Positions 1 through 11,394 of a DNA stretch of 64,000 bases are shown here, in pieces. The notes under the pieces were generated by a model. It did not search any database. It was given only the letters and a program-made list of their open reading frames with translations, and was not told the DNA's origin. This DNA comes from Wyeomyia smithii (Eukaryota > Arthropoda > Insecta > Diptera > Culicidae). The stretch's first letter is position 1, and each line of letters opens with the position of its first letter. The DNA is taken from assembly GCF_029784165.1 (NCBI RefSeq), contig NC_073695.1, positions 278,914,079-278,978,078 of the forward strand. Reading direction: 5' to 3'. A program made the position numbers and the translations under genes.

Positions 1-3000
1 GATCGGATAAATAATAAAGATTAAATTTCTGCATTCTAGCTTTTACACAAGAGCAATAACAACAATAAATTATTATAAAGTCTAATTGTTGCAATACTCT
101 ACAATTGTAATGTCGGCTGTGTTGGAGAAGTGATTAATTTTTAAGTTTGACTTAGACTAAGGCAGAGAGTTTCATCAATTCTCTACATTTTTCAACATCC
201 TCATTATGATGGACGGATCACTAAGTTTCCGATCGGTTGCTGTAAGAATAAAGGAAATCCGTTAGAAACTGACTGAGTTTTTATTATTTTAATGTAGACA
301 GTTGTCGTTACGCTGTCGAAGTTTCCGTTTTATCAATTCACACATGCTGCCGTAGGATGTCATTCTACGTCAAAAATTAATTCTCGATGTTTCCTTTTTA
401 TCTCGAAAAAAAAAACACAGAAGTAGCAATCTTAATAACATTCGTATCTCTAGATAGAACCGGAAAAGAGTAGTAACCCGAATCAGCAAACAACTCCACA
501 CAAACCTCTATTACGCTAGATTGAGCATAGTTTATAGAAAACGCTTAAACGTTTTTACCAATCAATATAGAAAATGTCGAAGAGTTGAATGTAATTTTGT
601 TTTAATTGTTTTGGACTTCATTCATTTAGACTAATTTCCTCAAAGATTTCCACACACTACTCGACTTTTGCCGTTGATATTTTTGCAAAAAATGTTTAAA
701 TACATAATTATTAAGAACGATATTGAAGCAGTTCAACCTGCATTAAGTGTTTCAACAGTCTGCACCAATTGTGCTCAAGAATAACGAGGGAGTTCAAAAT
801 ACCTTCTGTTTGTGTAAAATACGTTATTATCTTAAACAAATGTACCAAAAAAAATCCCTCTGCCTTATGTTATTTTCACAGCTGACAATTTAAAAATTTG
901 TTACTATGAAAAATAACCCGATTTTCTTCTTCAATTTAGTGTTTTTCTCCGAAATTCAGACACCCCTCCGTGCACCTTTCGGCCTTGCTAACGAGAATTC
1001 TTTTGACACGAGATTGATGGCGATAATTGCTCGAGCATCAAAAACTAATGTTCATTACGTGACGTCAGCTACTAACGCTCAATTATTAGTGACCGTTCTT
1101 CTTCGGTACCCATATGTTTACTCAGCATAAATTTCCGTTCCATTCCGCTGGCCACAGAATAATCGAGAGAACGCACCTAGCTCTAGCGATCTCCTTCAAT
1201 TTCCGATTCGTGCCCCTTTGGCAGCGAGATTTATGAATTTACATCTTGATATGGCAACACCTCAGCAATTTCTTCCCCCTACAGCGCCAGCCCTCGAAAC
1301 CGTCGGTTAATTGTTTCCAACCAATTGACTTTTTCCTCATCCCCACATATTTGTTTGGTTGGATGTAGTATTTTTGACAGTCTTCATGCGTACACCTCGA
1401 CTCCGGCAACGGCTAGATCTAGATCAAGATCGAGATAAACTCTCGATAGGCAAAAGCCACTCCACGCAGTATCATTCGCTGCGCTGCGAGTGAAGAAATA
1501 AGTTCACCAGGTTGAAACGGGGACCGCGGCCTGGATCATAAATAACAGCGCTGGAAACGTCAATTGCCCTGGAGTTGTACTGCCAGCTCCGGAATGACGG
1601 TCCCAAAGCGGTACAAGATGTAAATTACACATTCGGAGCGCCACCACCTTTTCTCACATTTCTGTGCTGATTCGGGTCTCGATAGGCCCTAACCCCCGAA
1701 AAATGCCTACAAATTGTTGTGGAACGATGAACACTATCAAGCGAAGCTCGAAGTCGATTTCCTCGCAGATACCACGTGACGCATCATGTACATAAATAAT
1801 TTTCTAATTGTAGATTTCCGTCATCCCGCGTGAGGCCAGAACCATTGCGACAGCCCGTGGAATAGTCCGTTACGTTCGTTGTTTTATTGACATTCCAAGT
1901 ACGAATTTCTCACGGATTGTATGTTTATGATATGTGTTTTGAAGGGAGGAGCAGTAAAACAATAATTAACTTGGAATAGTGAACAGACTTTAATGGTTGT
2001 GTCATTTCATGCAATTCATTGGGAGGCGATTGATATCATAGTAAATTTCCGCATCGATTGGAAATGGCGACGTTTTTATACTGCTGCGTTTTTATTATCG
2101 GCTACAAAAACAGGTTTACGGTAAAATGGTAGCAAAGTATTAATTATGGTGAGTGCTGATAGTTATTTTCCAGCGCACCAAGCGATCCGACCTGAAATGA
2201 CTGATGAGGACGATCGTAGAGCAAATAGATGAAAGAGCTTCGCAAAACGCGACAAGATCATCTTTCGGATGATTTACGATCCGAGAAATGCGTTACAGTG
2301 CAGCCGGGAAGATAGAGCAAAAATTAAAATTGATGCGCGGTGGCACATCTTGGTGAGTTATGGACGATCGTCTCAGATTGCGAGAGTTATCATGATGTTA
2401 GTCGGAAAGTAACAACTACGCAAAATTATAAATAAAATCTTACGTTGGAAGATTTTTCTACATGACATACACGGCAGAATCTCTTGAAATCAGCATATAA
2501 CATTAAATCAAACATGCGAATTAAGATGTTACACTTCCAAAACAGAAAGCCCTCGCCAAGCTGTACAGACACTATCAGTTGAAATCTACCGAAATCAATC
2601 TTGCGGAGAAACGCAACAAGCTTATCCGAACGGAAAACAGCTCGTCTGTCACAATTTGCATATAAAAACGTGCACACAAACGGTCTGCACGGTCTGCCTG
2701 GGCGACAGCAACCGCAGCAGCAACGGCGGAAAAAAGCGGGTGGACAACTGTCAAACCTGGCCCCAACCGTTGTTCCTTCCGCACAGCCCGGGAGAGAGGG
2801 CGCTGACTGCACCGATTATTCTACACCATCCAATCGTTCGCATCCAACCGGGCAGAACCGAACAGGCGAATACTTTACTCCGAGTTCGGAAATTTATTAC
2901 AAATCTTTTGCATATCCGGTCGGGGACCAAATTTGTGCGCATCTTTCGAGCACTATGCTGCGACCGTGTGACTCATGTCGCAACATTTTACCGAGGACGG

Positions 3001-5249
3001 CACACAGTGTGATTGGGAATTTTCGTTACCAAGGGAAGCGCTTATTACTGTTGAGGAAAACAGAAATATCGCACAATTGTATTGATTCAATAAAAAACCT
3101 TTTTCACCCAATCATCGATCCTCAAATCAAAAAACAAATTGAAATTAAAAAAAAAAAAACAAGACCAACACTAGCTCACTGTGCGCGATTTGTACTCTTA
3201 CTCTTTTTGCTTTGTTTCATTTTGAAGCCCCGTGAAACATCATCAAAACATGCTAATTCATATGTAGGTTTAATGTGCCGCGTGTGTGTGTGCATACATT
3301 TTGGGCTGCCAAAGAGCGTTGACAATGACACTCCCTTATTTTGTGGAAAAGTTCTTTTTCTTCTGCCTCATTCAACCGATCCAGCGGGAGATTTGTATTG
3401 TTTGTTTTTGTCAGTTTTTGCCTGGTTGCATGTAAAGCTGCTGGTCGCCCGCCTGGGCCATGCTTCGATGGCGACGTTCCGTGATGTTTATGCTGATCAT
3501 GTTCCATCTGTGGGGACAGGAGCCGGGCTCCCTGCCCGACGCGGATAAAGACAAAACACTTTAAATCGTCAATTTGGGTGTTGTTTGAAAACCACGCTCG
3601 TTAGTTTGGCGCGGTAATGTGTATATTTTATTTCTTCATTAATTCAAACTGGGATGGGTTACCAATTTCCTTTCGTTTAGTAAAATGCTAATAACCGACA
3701 ATTTTCTGTGGCACCGATTAAATTGAGCCCTTCACATGCAGCACGGTTGCTCGTGGGATATATAATGGCCAATATGTGGGCGAAAAGTGTTTGCTAATTG
3801 AATGCACCGACGCGCGATGATTCATTTGAAGATTAGAAAAAGTCTTCTCACGCTGGTCTGGGAGAAGTGACGATCAATTTTCACCAATGCCTCATCAAAC
3901 ATTCGCCAGAACCCGGAATCCGTCCATCCCAATTGCCGCACCTATTGGCAAAATGTTTCAGAAATTTCCTTTGATACTGATCTTGCCTAGCTTATCAGAA
4001 AATTGGATCATGTTTTTGCTCACTCAACCGAATAAACCACGGCCACGGAGGTTCGGGGCTTTATCATCTATCACCGGCTGCATGCGGACCATTTCCGAAC
4101 TGTGCCATCAGTGCATTGCTTTCCCGGAAATTTCGTGTCAGGAATTCCGTTCTGAAGCGTTACGACCATCGCCCGCTTGTCGGCCATCGTTGCAATGCAA
4201 AAGAGCAAAGTGTTATTACTTCCTATCATGTTTGCCACACATTCAGCAGCCGAGATTCGACCCAGTTATTTCGAGCTCGACTATTCCGTTCCGTTCCTAG
4301 AAACCATTCCCTATTACTCAAGCAGGGTTGCAGCCAACAAGTGCCACTCAAAGATAACGGTTACCCACTACCGGATGGATACTGCTTCCTACGCCACTGA
4401 ACTTTGTAGCTTATTCTTCAAATCACCCGCACACTCATTGGGCAGCAAAAAGGCAACAAAATAGTTTTCCCCTCCCCCAACTTCACGGTAGCCGGTAAAT
4501 CGTACCCAAAACCAAAACAACTGGTGACCACGGGCAGCCCGCATCGCATCCATCAAACGATCGACAGGAATGGCTAATGTGGCCTTCGTGCACTCTTACC
4601 AGGAATCTCAATTTCTAGCACGCAAAACAAGATTGCACATTCATTCCCGTCTGGTTGACTTGCGATGCATACTGCGAACCGATAGCTGTTGCTGCTGCTG
4701 CTGCCGTTGTAAGTGGAGTCACACGGTCCATCGTCGTCGGTCAGCCGTTATCGTCTTCTTCCAAACCAGCCAGCAGAGGGCCATTCATTAAAATTACCCT
4801 TTGCAATGCAATGCAATGCAATGCGATACTACTACGGACTTGAAGCTTCATGGAGCAGAACGGTGCCATTAGGAGGTCGATGCTTGCTCCTTAACGGCAG
4901 GCAAACTATTATGGCCGCCCGAGCGGGAGAGCGAGAGATGGTGGGAAGTCTGATAGAGTCCCGCTAACCTCCTGACTTTTGCGAGGTTGTTTTTCTTCCG
5001 TGGATGACACGCGCGCATAAATTTCTGCCGGTCAGCAGCGCTCGTAGCAGGAGTGTGGCCGTTTGTCATAACTGGCAAGTTGGACAGTAATTGTAAGAAT
5101 TGCGCTCAAAGGCCAAACCGAGGCTGGGTACTTCGTGGTGACCGAGCGGGACGGATTGACATTTTCACTGACGGTTGTTAGGTCGAATGGTTGTTTGCAG
5201 ACTGAAAGGAGAGTCATTTGCTTGTGGAAGTGTCTATCGGAGAGGTAAA
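1..5249. other. Unassigned, apparently non-coding DNA
   Basis: No recognisable protein domain, RNA gene or element end was found. Composition changes from AT-rich (1-900) to more GC-balanced (about 2600-5000). Short open frames overlap on several frames and strands without conserved motifs, which argues against coding. The longest open frame (2601-3548) is treated in the findings. A TATA-like GCATATAAAA lies near 2657, but nothing downstream supports a promoter. The stretch could be intergenic or intronic; the sequence does not say which. Confidence 0.5.
4686..4824. repeat. Two short microsatellites, (GCT)n and (TGCAA)n
   Basis: A GCT/CTG-type run occupies about 4686-4706, and a perfect pentanucleotide TGCAA run of four to five units lies at about 4801-4824. 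Both are ordinary simple repeats in otherwise unassigned DNA. Confidence 0.8.
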
Positions 5250-5252
5250 TAA

Positions 5253-5537
5253 GGTCATAAATTCATAAATTACGTAGCGCTCATAGGGGGAAGGGAAATA
5301 CACTTGAGCGTTATGAATTATTACATAGAAGAGGGGGAGGAAAGATCATCGTTACGTAACCATAATCTCTGAAAAGGCTGTAACTTTGTTCCAAAAATTA
5401 CCATATTTATTAAGACAAAACTTCTGTTGCGTTACAATTTTTATGAGGTGGTAGGTAATGGCGTTTCGTTTTGTTACATATAGGTGTGAGGGTCGAAAAA
5501 TTGGGCTTGTTGCGTTACATAATTCATGGATACCGCC
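5253..5537. mobile_element. PIF/Harbinger-like MITE, TTACGTAACGC family (copy 1)
   Basis: The left end (GGTCATAAATTCATAAATTA then CGTAGCGC) and the right end (GCGTTACATAATTCATGGAT then ACCGCC) are imperfect inverted repeats of about 27 bp. Both sides are flanked by TAA (5250-5252 and 5538-5540). A 3-bp TAA duplication fits PIF/Harbinger-type MITEs. The interior holds the G-rich block GGGGGAGG and another CGTTACGTAAC, and has no coding capacity. Related copies are at 19632-19853, 19929-20177 and 37372-37547. Confidence 0.65.
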
Positions 5538-5589
5538 TAATATCACAATGAAATTTCAGATTGGTGTTTTTAAAGTTTGAAATAAGCAT

Positions 5590-6119
5590 CATGCAGTACA
5601 ATATAATACAATACAATAGAGTTCAGAATCAAAAATATTGAAAAGATAAAAAATCAAACAGCCATAAATTGAAATGTAACACAAATGAATTAAAAATGAT
5701 ATATAAATATGATCAATTATCCTAACATCAAGCAGCAAAAAAAGAGAAAAAAAAATCTAAGCCAATATATCCGAAAATTAAAAAGTCAGAAATATCAAAA
5801 ACCAAAGAAAGATATAAAAGTAGGAAAAAGTCAAGAAGTCAAAATATCGGAACGTAAAAAAGTTTCATAGTCCAAAATTCAAGGAGTCAGAGAGGCAAAA
5901 AATCAAAAACCTTACAGATGAGAGAGGAAAAAATTCTGCTAATCAAAAAGTTGAAAGGTCAAAAATGTCAAAGAAGAAGAAGTAAAAATAATCAGATAAC
6001 GAAAACGGCACAAGAAAGGATTAAGAAGAGTTGAAAAGGTGAAAGTTAAAGAAGTCATACAGCCAAAAAATCAAAAAATGGCAAAAAGCAACAAAAAAAC
6101 AAAAAAAAAATAAGGCTCA
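5590..6119. repeat. Degenerate AAAAGTC-rich tandem array
   Basis: The stretch is A-rich and purine-rich and keeps returning to variants of AAAAAGTCAAAAAATC every 10-15 bases, too decayed to give a clean unit. The same texture returns at 16060-16300, 16455-16690, 19330-19630, 19853-19928, 20178-20280 and 22140-22350, so it is a dispersed repeat type. It has no coding capacity. Confidence 0.6.
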
Positions 6120-6121
6120 TA

Positions 6122-7418
6122 CAGTAATCACCCGATTATATCTGTACCCGAATTTTATCTACCCCCGATTTTATCTGCCCCCGATTTTATCTGCCCCCAA
6201 TTTTATCACATTTTTCACCCGATTTTATCATCATAAAACATTTCATTAAAAAAAAGTCATGGTGAACTGATTTTCTATTACGCTTCAATATTTAAGATAT
6301 TTTTCATAATTCTGTGTATCATTCTGGATGCAGTTTACACTAAAAATTCAACCGATGCACAATGTTACATTTTGCTGTTATCGTGCGAATAATTGAATAG
6401 AGATACAAATGTTTATTATAACCGTATAATATGTTCGGAGAAGTTTCAAAATTTTTGAAAACGCATCTTTTGATGTAGAAAGCTGGGTGATCAATCCTCC
6501 TAAAAGTGAGATAAAATATTTACTTTTTCATTAGATAAAGATAGACGCTTGGTGCCTTAGGCAAAGTATTAGGTGATTTCAAAACAAGAAACTTGCAAGC
6601 GAAAAGTGAAAAGTGAAAAGTGATAGAATTAGATAGTGAAAGTGAATAAAAAGTGAAAAGTGTAGCGAAGAAACTTTACAGACGACATCAAGTTTCTATC
6701 TCTTACATATTGCAAGCAACAAAAAGTTATCTATGAGAAGGCATTAAAAATCGTTATTTACATTTTAAGATTTTTCTGGTTGCAATATGTGAGAGATATC
6801 AGCATGGTGTCTTCGGCAAAGTTTAGTGTTGTGAGAACATCTAATATGTTGCTTATGGTACTGCGCTACAAAAAAGCAAGTAATTCATTTTACCAATACA
6901 AACAAAAACATGAACGAATGAAAAACTTAATTGTAATTTATTTGCAACTATACATCGATTTTTTAGGTTTCTTTTTAGATTTGTTCAGAAAAGTTTTACG
7001 CAACTGAATCATCTATCTAAAAAAATGTTTAAAAAGAATAGTGATGATCGATTCTTTATAGTCACTTTTTGTTTTTATTATTATTTTTTTTTTCAGTACA
7101 GGATCTCAAATTGAATTTTTTAAATATTTTTTATAAAAGCTCAGACAATTTTCTCAAATTCATCCCTTGACAACTTTTCTCTATCTTTTGTCATTATTCA
7201 GATATATCGATTCATGGAAAAACAACTGCAGCTTTTTTCATATGTTTGTACAGATAAATTTTCCAAAAAAAATTAAAAGCGCTGATTTTACGTATTTAGT
7301 TATTGATTCAACATCTTCAATAAAAATAAATAAAATTTTAAAAATTTCCCGATTTTACACTTTCCCTATTTTATCACGCCAAAAATCATCAGGGTGAGAT
7401 ATAATCGGGTTATCACTG
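6122..7418. mobile_element. TA-flanked TIR element of about 1.3 kb, Tc1/mariner or pogo type, non-autonomous
   Basis: The left end CAGTAATCACCCGATTATAT and the right end (reverse complement CAGTGATAACCCGATTATAT) are near-perfect inverted repeats. Each is flanked by TA (6120-6121 and 7419-7420), the target duplication of the Tc1/mariner superfamily. Just inside the left end are four variants of CCCGATTTTATCTGCCC; the right end has two (CCCGATTTTACAC and CCCTATTTTATCA), which may be transposase-binding repeats. No transposase motif is visible; the longest frames (about 75 codons) are AT-rich noise. It is inserted in the AAAAGTC-rich array, which resumes at 7421. Confidence 0.75.
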
Positions 7419-7436
7419 TATTTAGAAAGTCAAGAG

Positions 7437-7800
7437 CTTGAGCTTGAGCTTGACGACCGCAAATTTCGTAGTTGTTCCTTTGTGACCGATCTGATCTGGT
7501 GAAGTTACACAAGGAATCACGTACTGCCATCTTCCGTGTACAACAATTCAGTAGCTACCGCTTTGTATAGATCGATAATGGCGATAACGATTGTTAGTGT
7601 AAGGAAGGAGGTGAAACAGACTTCGATCTCGAAGACCTAGTTTACCTCTGCATCTCCACGACTGCGACGGAAAGGAAGGGATGTGCCGTCGAGGTGAGTG
7701 ACTGAGTCGGGCAGTGTTGCACGCGAAGGAAACTTATTGCGAAGACGAACAATAAGTATCTTTCTTGTCGGATCCCGCGGGCCTGAGTAACGCGCGCGAA
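7437..7800. repeat. Dispersed repeat, GAGCTTGAGCTTG-led type
   Basis: The stretch begins with a hexamer run (GAGCTT x3 near 7438) and contains CTCTGCATCTCCACGACTGC and CAACAATTCAGTAGCTACCG. Diverged counterparts are at about 21025-21240 (CAACACAATTCAGTAGTTTC, then CTCTGCATCTCCAACGACTG), so it is dispersed. I associate it from memory with abundant Aedes repeats but cannot name a family. It may be a fragment of a longer element; no coding motif is visible. Confidence 0.5.
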
Positions 7801-9374
7801 TGCACTTCACCACCAGGAGCATCCAAATGTTTAAATATATTTGTGTTACTATTCCCGAGTACCCTCGAGAAAGCGAATGCAGTTTGGCAGAAAGGAGAAT
7901 TCAGGGCTTTAAGTGCTGCCTGACTATCACGGAAAATGCAAATATTTGCGTGTCCAATATTGGCCAGTGTCCCATGGGAAAAAAATTATTAGTTCCTGGT
8001 CCTGTGAATCCCGCACCCGCGGAACCATTCATTTTAGAACCGTCTGTGTAGAAGCAAAGTGAACCGTCCCGAATTTCGAGTTCATCTTGTTGCCAACTTT
8101 TTCGTTCTATCTCTAATATTCTGTAAGGAATTTCGAAATTTGGTTTCCACTCCAGCCAATCCTCCTTACTTTTTATTAGATTATTTATTTGGAAATCTTC
8201 CAGTATTCTCAGGTGTCCTGTTAGATCTCCTTCTTTTAGGTTGTACTGTCGATTTAGCCTATATAAGAGCACTTTTGACCGCTTCTAGTTGAACCACCTG
8301 ATGAAGTGGAAGAAGGTGAAGTATTGCATCTATGGCTTTTGATGGAGTGATTCTCATAGCTTCACAAATCGACGCACATGCCAATCTTTGGATTTTACAT
8401 AGCTTAGCTTGAGTGGATGTTTCAGTGGTTCTGGGCCACCAAACTAACGAGGCCTAGGTTATTCTGGGTATGATTATTGTTTTTTCAATGGCTCTGCTGC
8501 ATACCCATATGGCGTTTGTGGCCTTGCTAATTGTTTGCTCTATTTGAATGTTCCAGCTTAGTTTCTGGTCAAGTATGATTCCCAAATATTTGACTTCAGC
8601 GGAAAGCTTTATATCGGTGCCTTCCAATCGCAATTTAGGAATAATGTATTTCCTTTATCGAGTGAAAGGAGCAATAGTTGTTTTGGATGGATTTACACTC
8701 AACCTCTCTCGCCTACACCATTGAGTTGTGAGATTAAGTGCAGTTTGCATTCTATTAGAAATAACGCAGTCGTGCTTCTCCCTAACAAAAATCACTACGT
8801 CGTCTGCAAAACCTAGCATTCCGAAGCCGTTTTCCGATAGGCTCCGAAGAAGATCGTCTACGATTAATGACCATAACAGGGGAGACAATATCCCTCCTCG
8901 AGGGCATCCTTTTGTAGTTTTTTCTTGCCACCGAGTTTAGCCGTTGTTTCGCGACTTATTAGCATGGCATGAATCCACTTTATTGCGTTCCTGTCTATGC
9001 CATGCCTTTCCATGGCTATTTTCATTGAGTTGTGAGACGCATTATCAAATGCTCCCTCAATATCAAGAAAGGCTGCCAGGGAAATTTCCTTGGCATGGAT
9101 GGAATTTTCGATTTTTTCCCACTAACTCATGTAGCACTTCAGTGGTTGATACGTTGTTTTTGTGAGCAAATTTAAATTTGCTTAATGGATTGGATTTCAT
9201 ATATACTGTTTTAATATGATAGTCGATTAATTTTTCCATAGTTTTCAAAAAGATGGAAAATCAACTAATTGGCCTAAGCGATTTCGGGATGGTCCTATCT
9301 CGTTTTCCGGCTTTTGATATGAAAATAACTCTAGTTTGTCTCCAACTAGGTGGAAAGTATCTTAGTATTAGGCT
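7800..9374 (-). pseudogene. Old LOA-clade LINE, ORF2 remnant: RT and RNase H portion
   Basis: Reading the minus strand from 9374 downward gives, in broken frames, RT N-terminal sequence (SWRQTRVIFISKAGKRDRT, then KSLRPIS), a segment like MEKLIDYHI, the RT catalytic block (GFADDVVIF near 8810), a thumb region (EVKYLGIILDQKL), then RNase H starting with FYTDGSKMNGS (about 8060) and ending in DSQAAL (about 7930). The order and wording match the better-preserved LOA-like ORF2 at 31278-34741. Stops and frameshifts separate every block, so this is a dead copy. Its 5' continuation is at 15726-15990, displaced by nested insertions. The lower boundary is approximate. Confidence 0.75.
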
Positions 9375-9576
9375 CCCCGACCAGAAGAGCATAACTAAAA
9401 AATTAGAAAACTCTATCAACACGAGATACAAATAACAAATTTTGATACGATTTTGGTTTTTTCCATATGCGTTTGTTAACGAAATTGAATCTGACTGAGT
9501 TATAATAACAAATCCTGAAATGAATTTGATCTGAAACAAGTCAAACATTTTTTTCGTCTCTATCAAAACTTGTTAT
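9375..9576. mobile_element. Short TIR-like repeat (copy 1), left part, interrupted by I-clade copy 1
   Basis: This matches the stretch 28965-29160 over its whole length (for example ATTAACACGAGATA versus ATCAACACGAGATA). Its remaining part resumes at 15495-15725. The left end CCGACCAGAAGAGC and the right end (reverse complement CCGATCAGAAAGGC) are similar, suggesting short TIRs and a non-autonomous DNA element of about 430 bp. It sits inside the LOA-type remnant. I could not establish a target-site duplication. Confidence 0.6.
9565..9576. repeat. Target-site duplication of I-clade copy 1 (left)
   Basis: AAAACTTGTTAT precedes the element start and recurs at 15483-15494 right after the A-rich tail. 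The leading A residues are ambiguous because of the tail. Joining the two flanks restores the interrupted short repeat, as seen uninterrupted near 29150-29165, which confirms both borders. Confidence 0.8.
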
Positions 9577-9611
9577 CATTCTGTGCCGAACACGCATCAG
9601 TATCGGACGTG
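9577..9611 (+). promoter_or_regulatory. Predicted internal Pol II promoter: CATT initiator plus DPE
   Basis: The element begins with CATTC, and GGACGTG lies at +29 to +35 (9605-9611). LINEs such as jockey and the I factor are known to use a TATA-less promoter made of an initiator at +1 and a downstream promoter element near +28 to +33, so a full-length transcript carries its own promoter. Copy 2 has the same two elements at the same spacing, and element 3 has AGACG at the same spacing. The function is inferred from family knowledge. Confidence 0.6.
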
Positions 9612-10023
9612 TGATCGGTGATCGTTCCGATAGAATATAAAACAAAAGGCGTGTGAACAAGTGTTGGCATTGTTTGCCTGGTCAAGTGAAATAAATCCGG
9701 GTTCAAGGTCGCGCCTTTGTGCAACTGTTTCGCATCGTGACTACCAGCTGGTGCGTGAGCCGATTTGGCTGCTGGCTGAATTGTGCTACAGCAGTGGACG
9801 AGACACAAAAGAGGAAAAAGAAGCCATCAGTTGACAGTGAGTTGTATCGCTGTGTGGAGTGATCTCACACCTGGCTAGCTGCTGGTGGCTGTTTGGTGCT
9901 GCTGTATTGGTGCTGCTGGCTGTAACGGCTGCAACTTCGAACGATCGGACAACCAACCTTACTGGAAGGGAGAAGTAAAAAGGTACGTGCTCTTGTCGGC
10001 GCTAGTGCGCTAGACTTAGCGGG

Positions 10024-11394
10024 ATGGATGAAGATCCTTCGCCTCCCGCGCCACCATCCCCGAACCCCTCCGACCCTGACCCTTCTGTTACCCCCTCCCC
10101 TATTCATTCTTCAGTCCCCCCTCGCCCCAGGCTTTATCCAGACGGAGCCCAGGGCAGCTATACTGTCTATTTTCGGCCAAAGGCGGGACCGAAATCGAAA
10201 CAGTTGAACCTCTTGCAGATTTATAAAGACCTGACGAGGGAGTACAAGGGCGTAACCGAAATTTCCAAGGTCCGGCCTAACAAGCTCCGTGTCGTGGTCA
10301 GTAACCTGAACGTGGCCAACGATATAGCTTGCTCTGAGCTCTTCACACGCGAGTATCGCGTTTACATAACCGCACGAGACGTGGAGATCGACGGTGTCAT
10401 AACCGATTCGAGTCTGTCCGTCGACTGTATACTGGAAAGTGCCAAAGGGTGCTTCAAAAACAAAACCTGTCCCGATGTAAAGGTGCTCGACTGCAAGCAA
10501 TTGCGGCCAGCATCGATCATCGGTGGCAAAACAGTATACACCCCGTCAGACTCGTTTCGAGTTACGTTCGCCGGGTCAGCGCTACCAAGCCACGTCTCGA
10601 TCCACCGGGTTCGTCTCCCTGTGCGATTATATGTGCCTCGCGTCATGAACTGCCTGAATTGTAAGCAGTTAGGCCACACCGCCGCCTACTGCTGCAATGA
10701 GGCACGTTGTGGCAAGTGTGGGGAGAATCATGCGGATGATTCCTGCAGTAAAAATGCTGAAAAATGCATTTATTGTGGGGAGAGTCAGCATAAGCTCTCG
10801 ACATGTGCGGTGTACATGCAGCGCAGGGATAAAATAAAGAGGTCTCTCAAAGAGCGTTCGAAGCGTTCTTACGCTGAGATGCTGAAGAAGACCGTTACCA
10901 CTTCTCCCATTACATCAAACCCTTATGATCTGTTGTCCTCTGATGAAACCGATTTTGACGATTTACCAGCGAGAACATCTTACGTCAATCCTGGGGAGTC
11001 TAGAAAGAGGAAAAATATTTCCTCTCCCAAACTTCCCAGAAAAGGTCCTAAGATTTCTCAAAGTGAAATGAAAGTTACAAGCAAACCAAACAATGCTGCG
11101 GAAAAACCGAAGCAAACTCCTCCTGGGCTTGCAAATTTAAAGTCCCAGAAGGAGTTCCCAGCACTGCCAGGAACATCTAAAACCCCAGTTGTTCCTTTTG
11201 CACATCCAGTTGATGAAACAAACTCTGGATTAGTGAAATTTTCTGACATTGTGGACTGGATTTTTGAAACTTTCAATGTACCCGATCCAATTAAAATTTT
11301 TCTTACAGCATTTCTCCCAACAGTTAGAACGTTTTTCAAGCAGTTGACTGCCCAATGGCCCCTCCTTGCAGCGATTGTATCCTTCGATGCCTAA
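10024..11394 (+). CDS. I-clade LINE ORF1 (Gag-like nucleic-acid-binding protein), copy 1
   Basis: The 456-residue frame is open from MDEDPSPP to FDA, with the start chosen at the first ATG after a 447-nt 5' UTR. The first 40 residues are Pro/Ser-rich. A central region of roughly residues 45-200 (YTVYFRPK and ITKVRPNKLRV-type wording) is conserved in all three I elements. Three zinc knuckles follow at about 205-255: C-x2-C-x4-H-x4-C (CLNCKQLGH), C-x2-C-x3-H-x4-C and C-x2-C-x4-H-x4-C. Next comes a basic, Ser-rich stretch (KRSLKERSKRSYAEML), and the C-terminus is conserved (VDWIFETFNVPDPIKIF). In this family the protein coats element RNA in the ribonucleoprotein particle. Although ORF2 of this copy is dead, ORF1 is uninterrupted. 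Its stop overlaps the ORF2 ATG by eight bases (ATGCCTAA). Confidence 0.9.
   Translation: MDEDPSPPAPPSPNPSDPDPSVTPSPIHSSVPPRPRLYPDGAQGSYTVYFRPKAGPKSKQLNLLQIYKDLTREYKGVTEISKVRPNKLRVVVSNLNVANDIACSELFTREYRVYITARDVEIDGVITDSSLSVDCILESAKGCFKNKTCPDVKVLDCKQLRPASIIGGKTVYTPSDSFRVTFAGSALPSHVSIHRVRLPVRLYVPRVMNCLNCKQLGHTAAYCCNEARCGKCGENHADDSCSKNAEKCIYCGESQHKLSTCAVYMQRRDKIKRSLKERSKRSYAEMLKKTVTTSPITSNPYDLLSSDETDFDDLPARTSYVNPGESRKRKNISSPKLPRKGPKISQSEMKVTSKPNNAAEKPKQTPPGLANLKSQKEFPALPGTSKTPVVPFAHPVDETNSGLVKFSDIVDWIFETFNVPDPIKIFLTAFLPTVRTFFKQLTAQWPLLAAIVSFDA

Noticed and set aside
2655..2670. TATA-box promoter of a host gene
   Set aside because: A GCATATAAAA match alone is weak in this composition and no supported gene follows.
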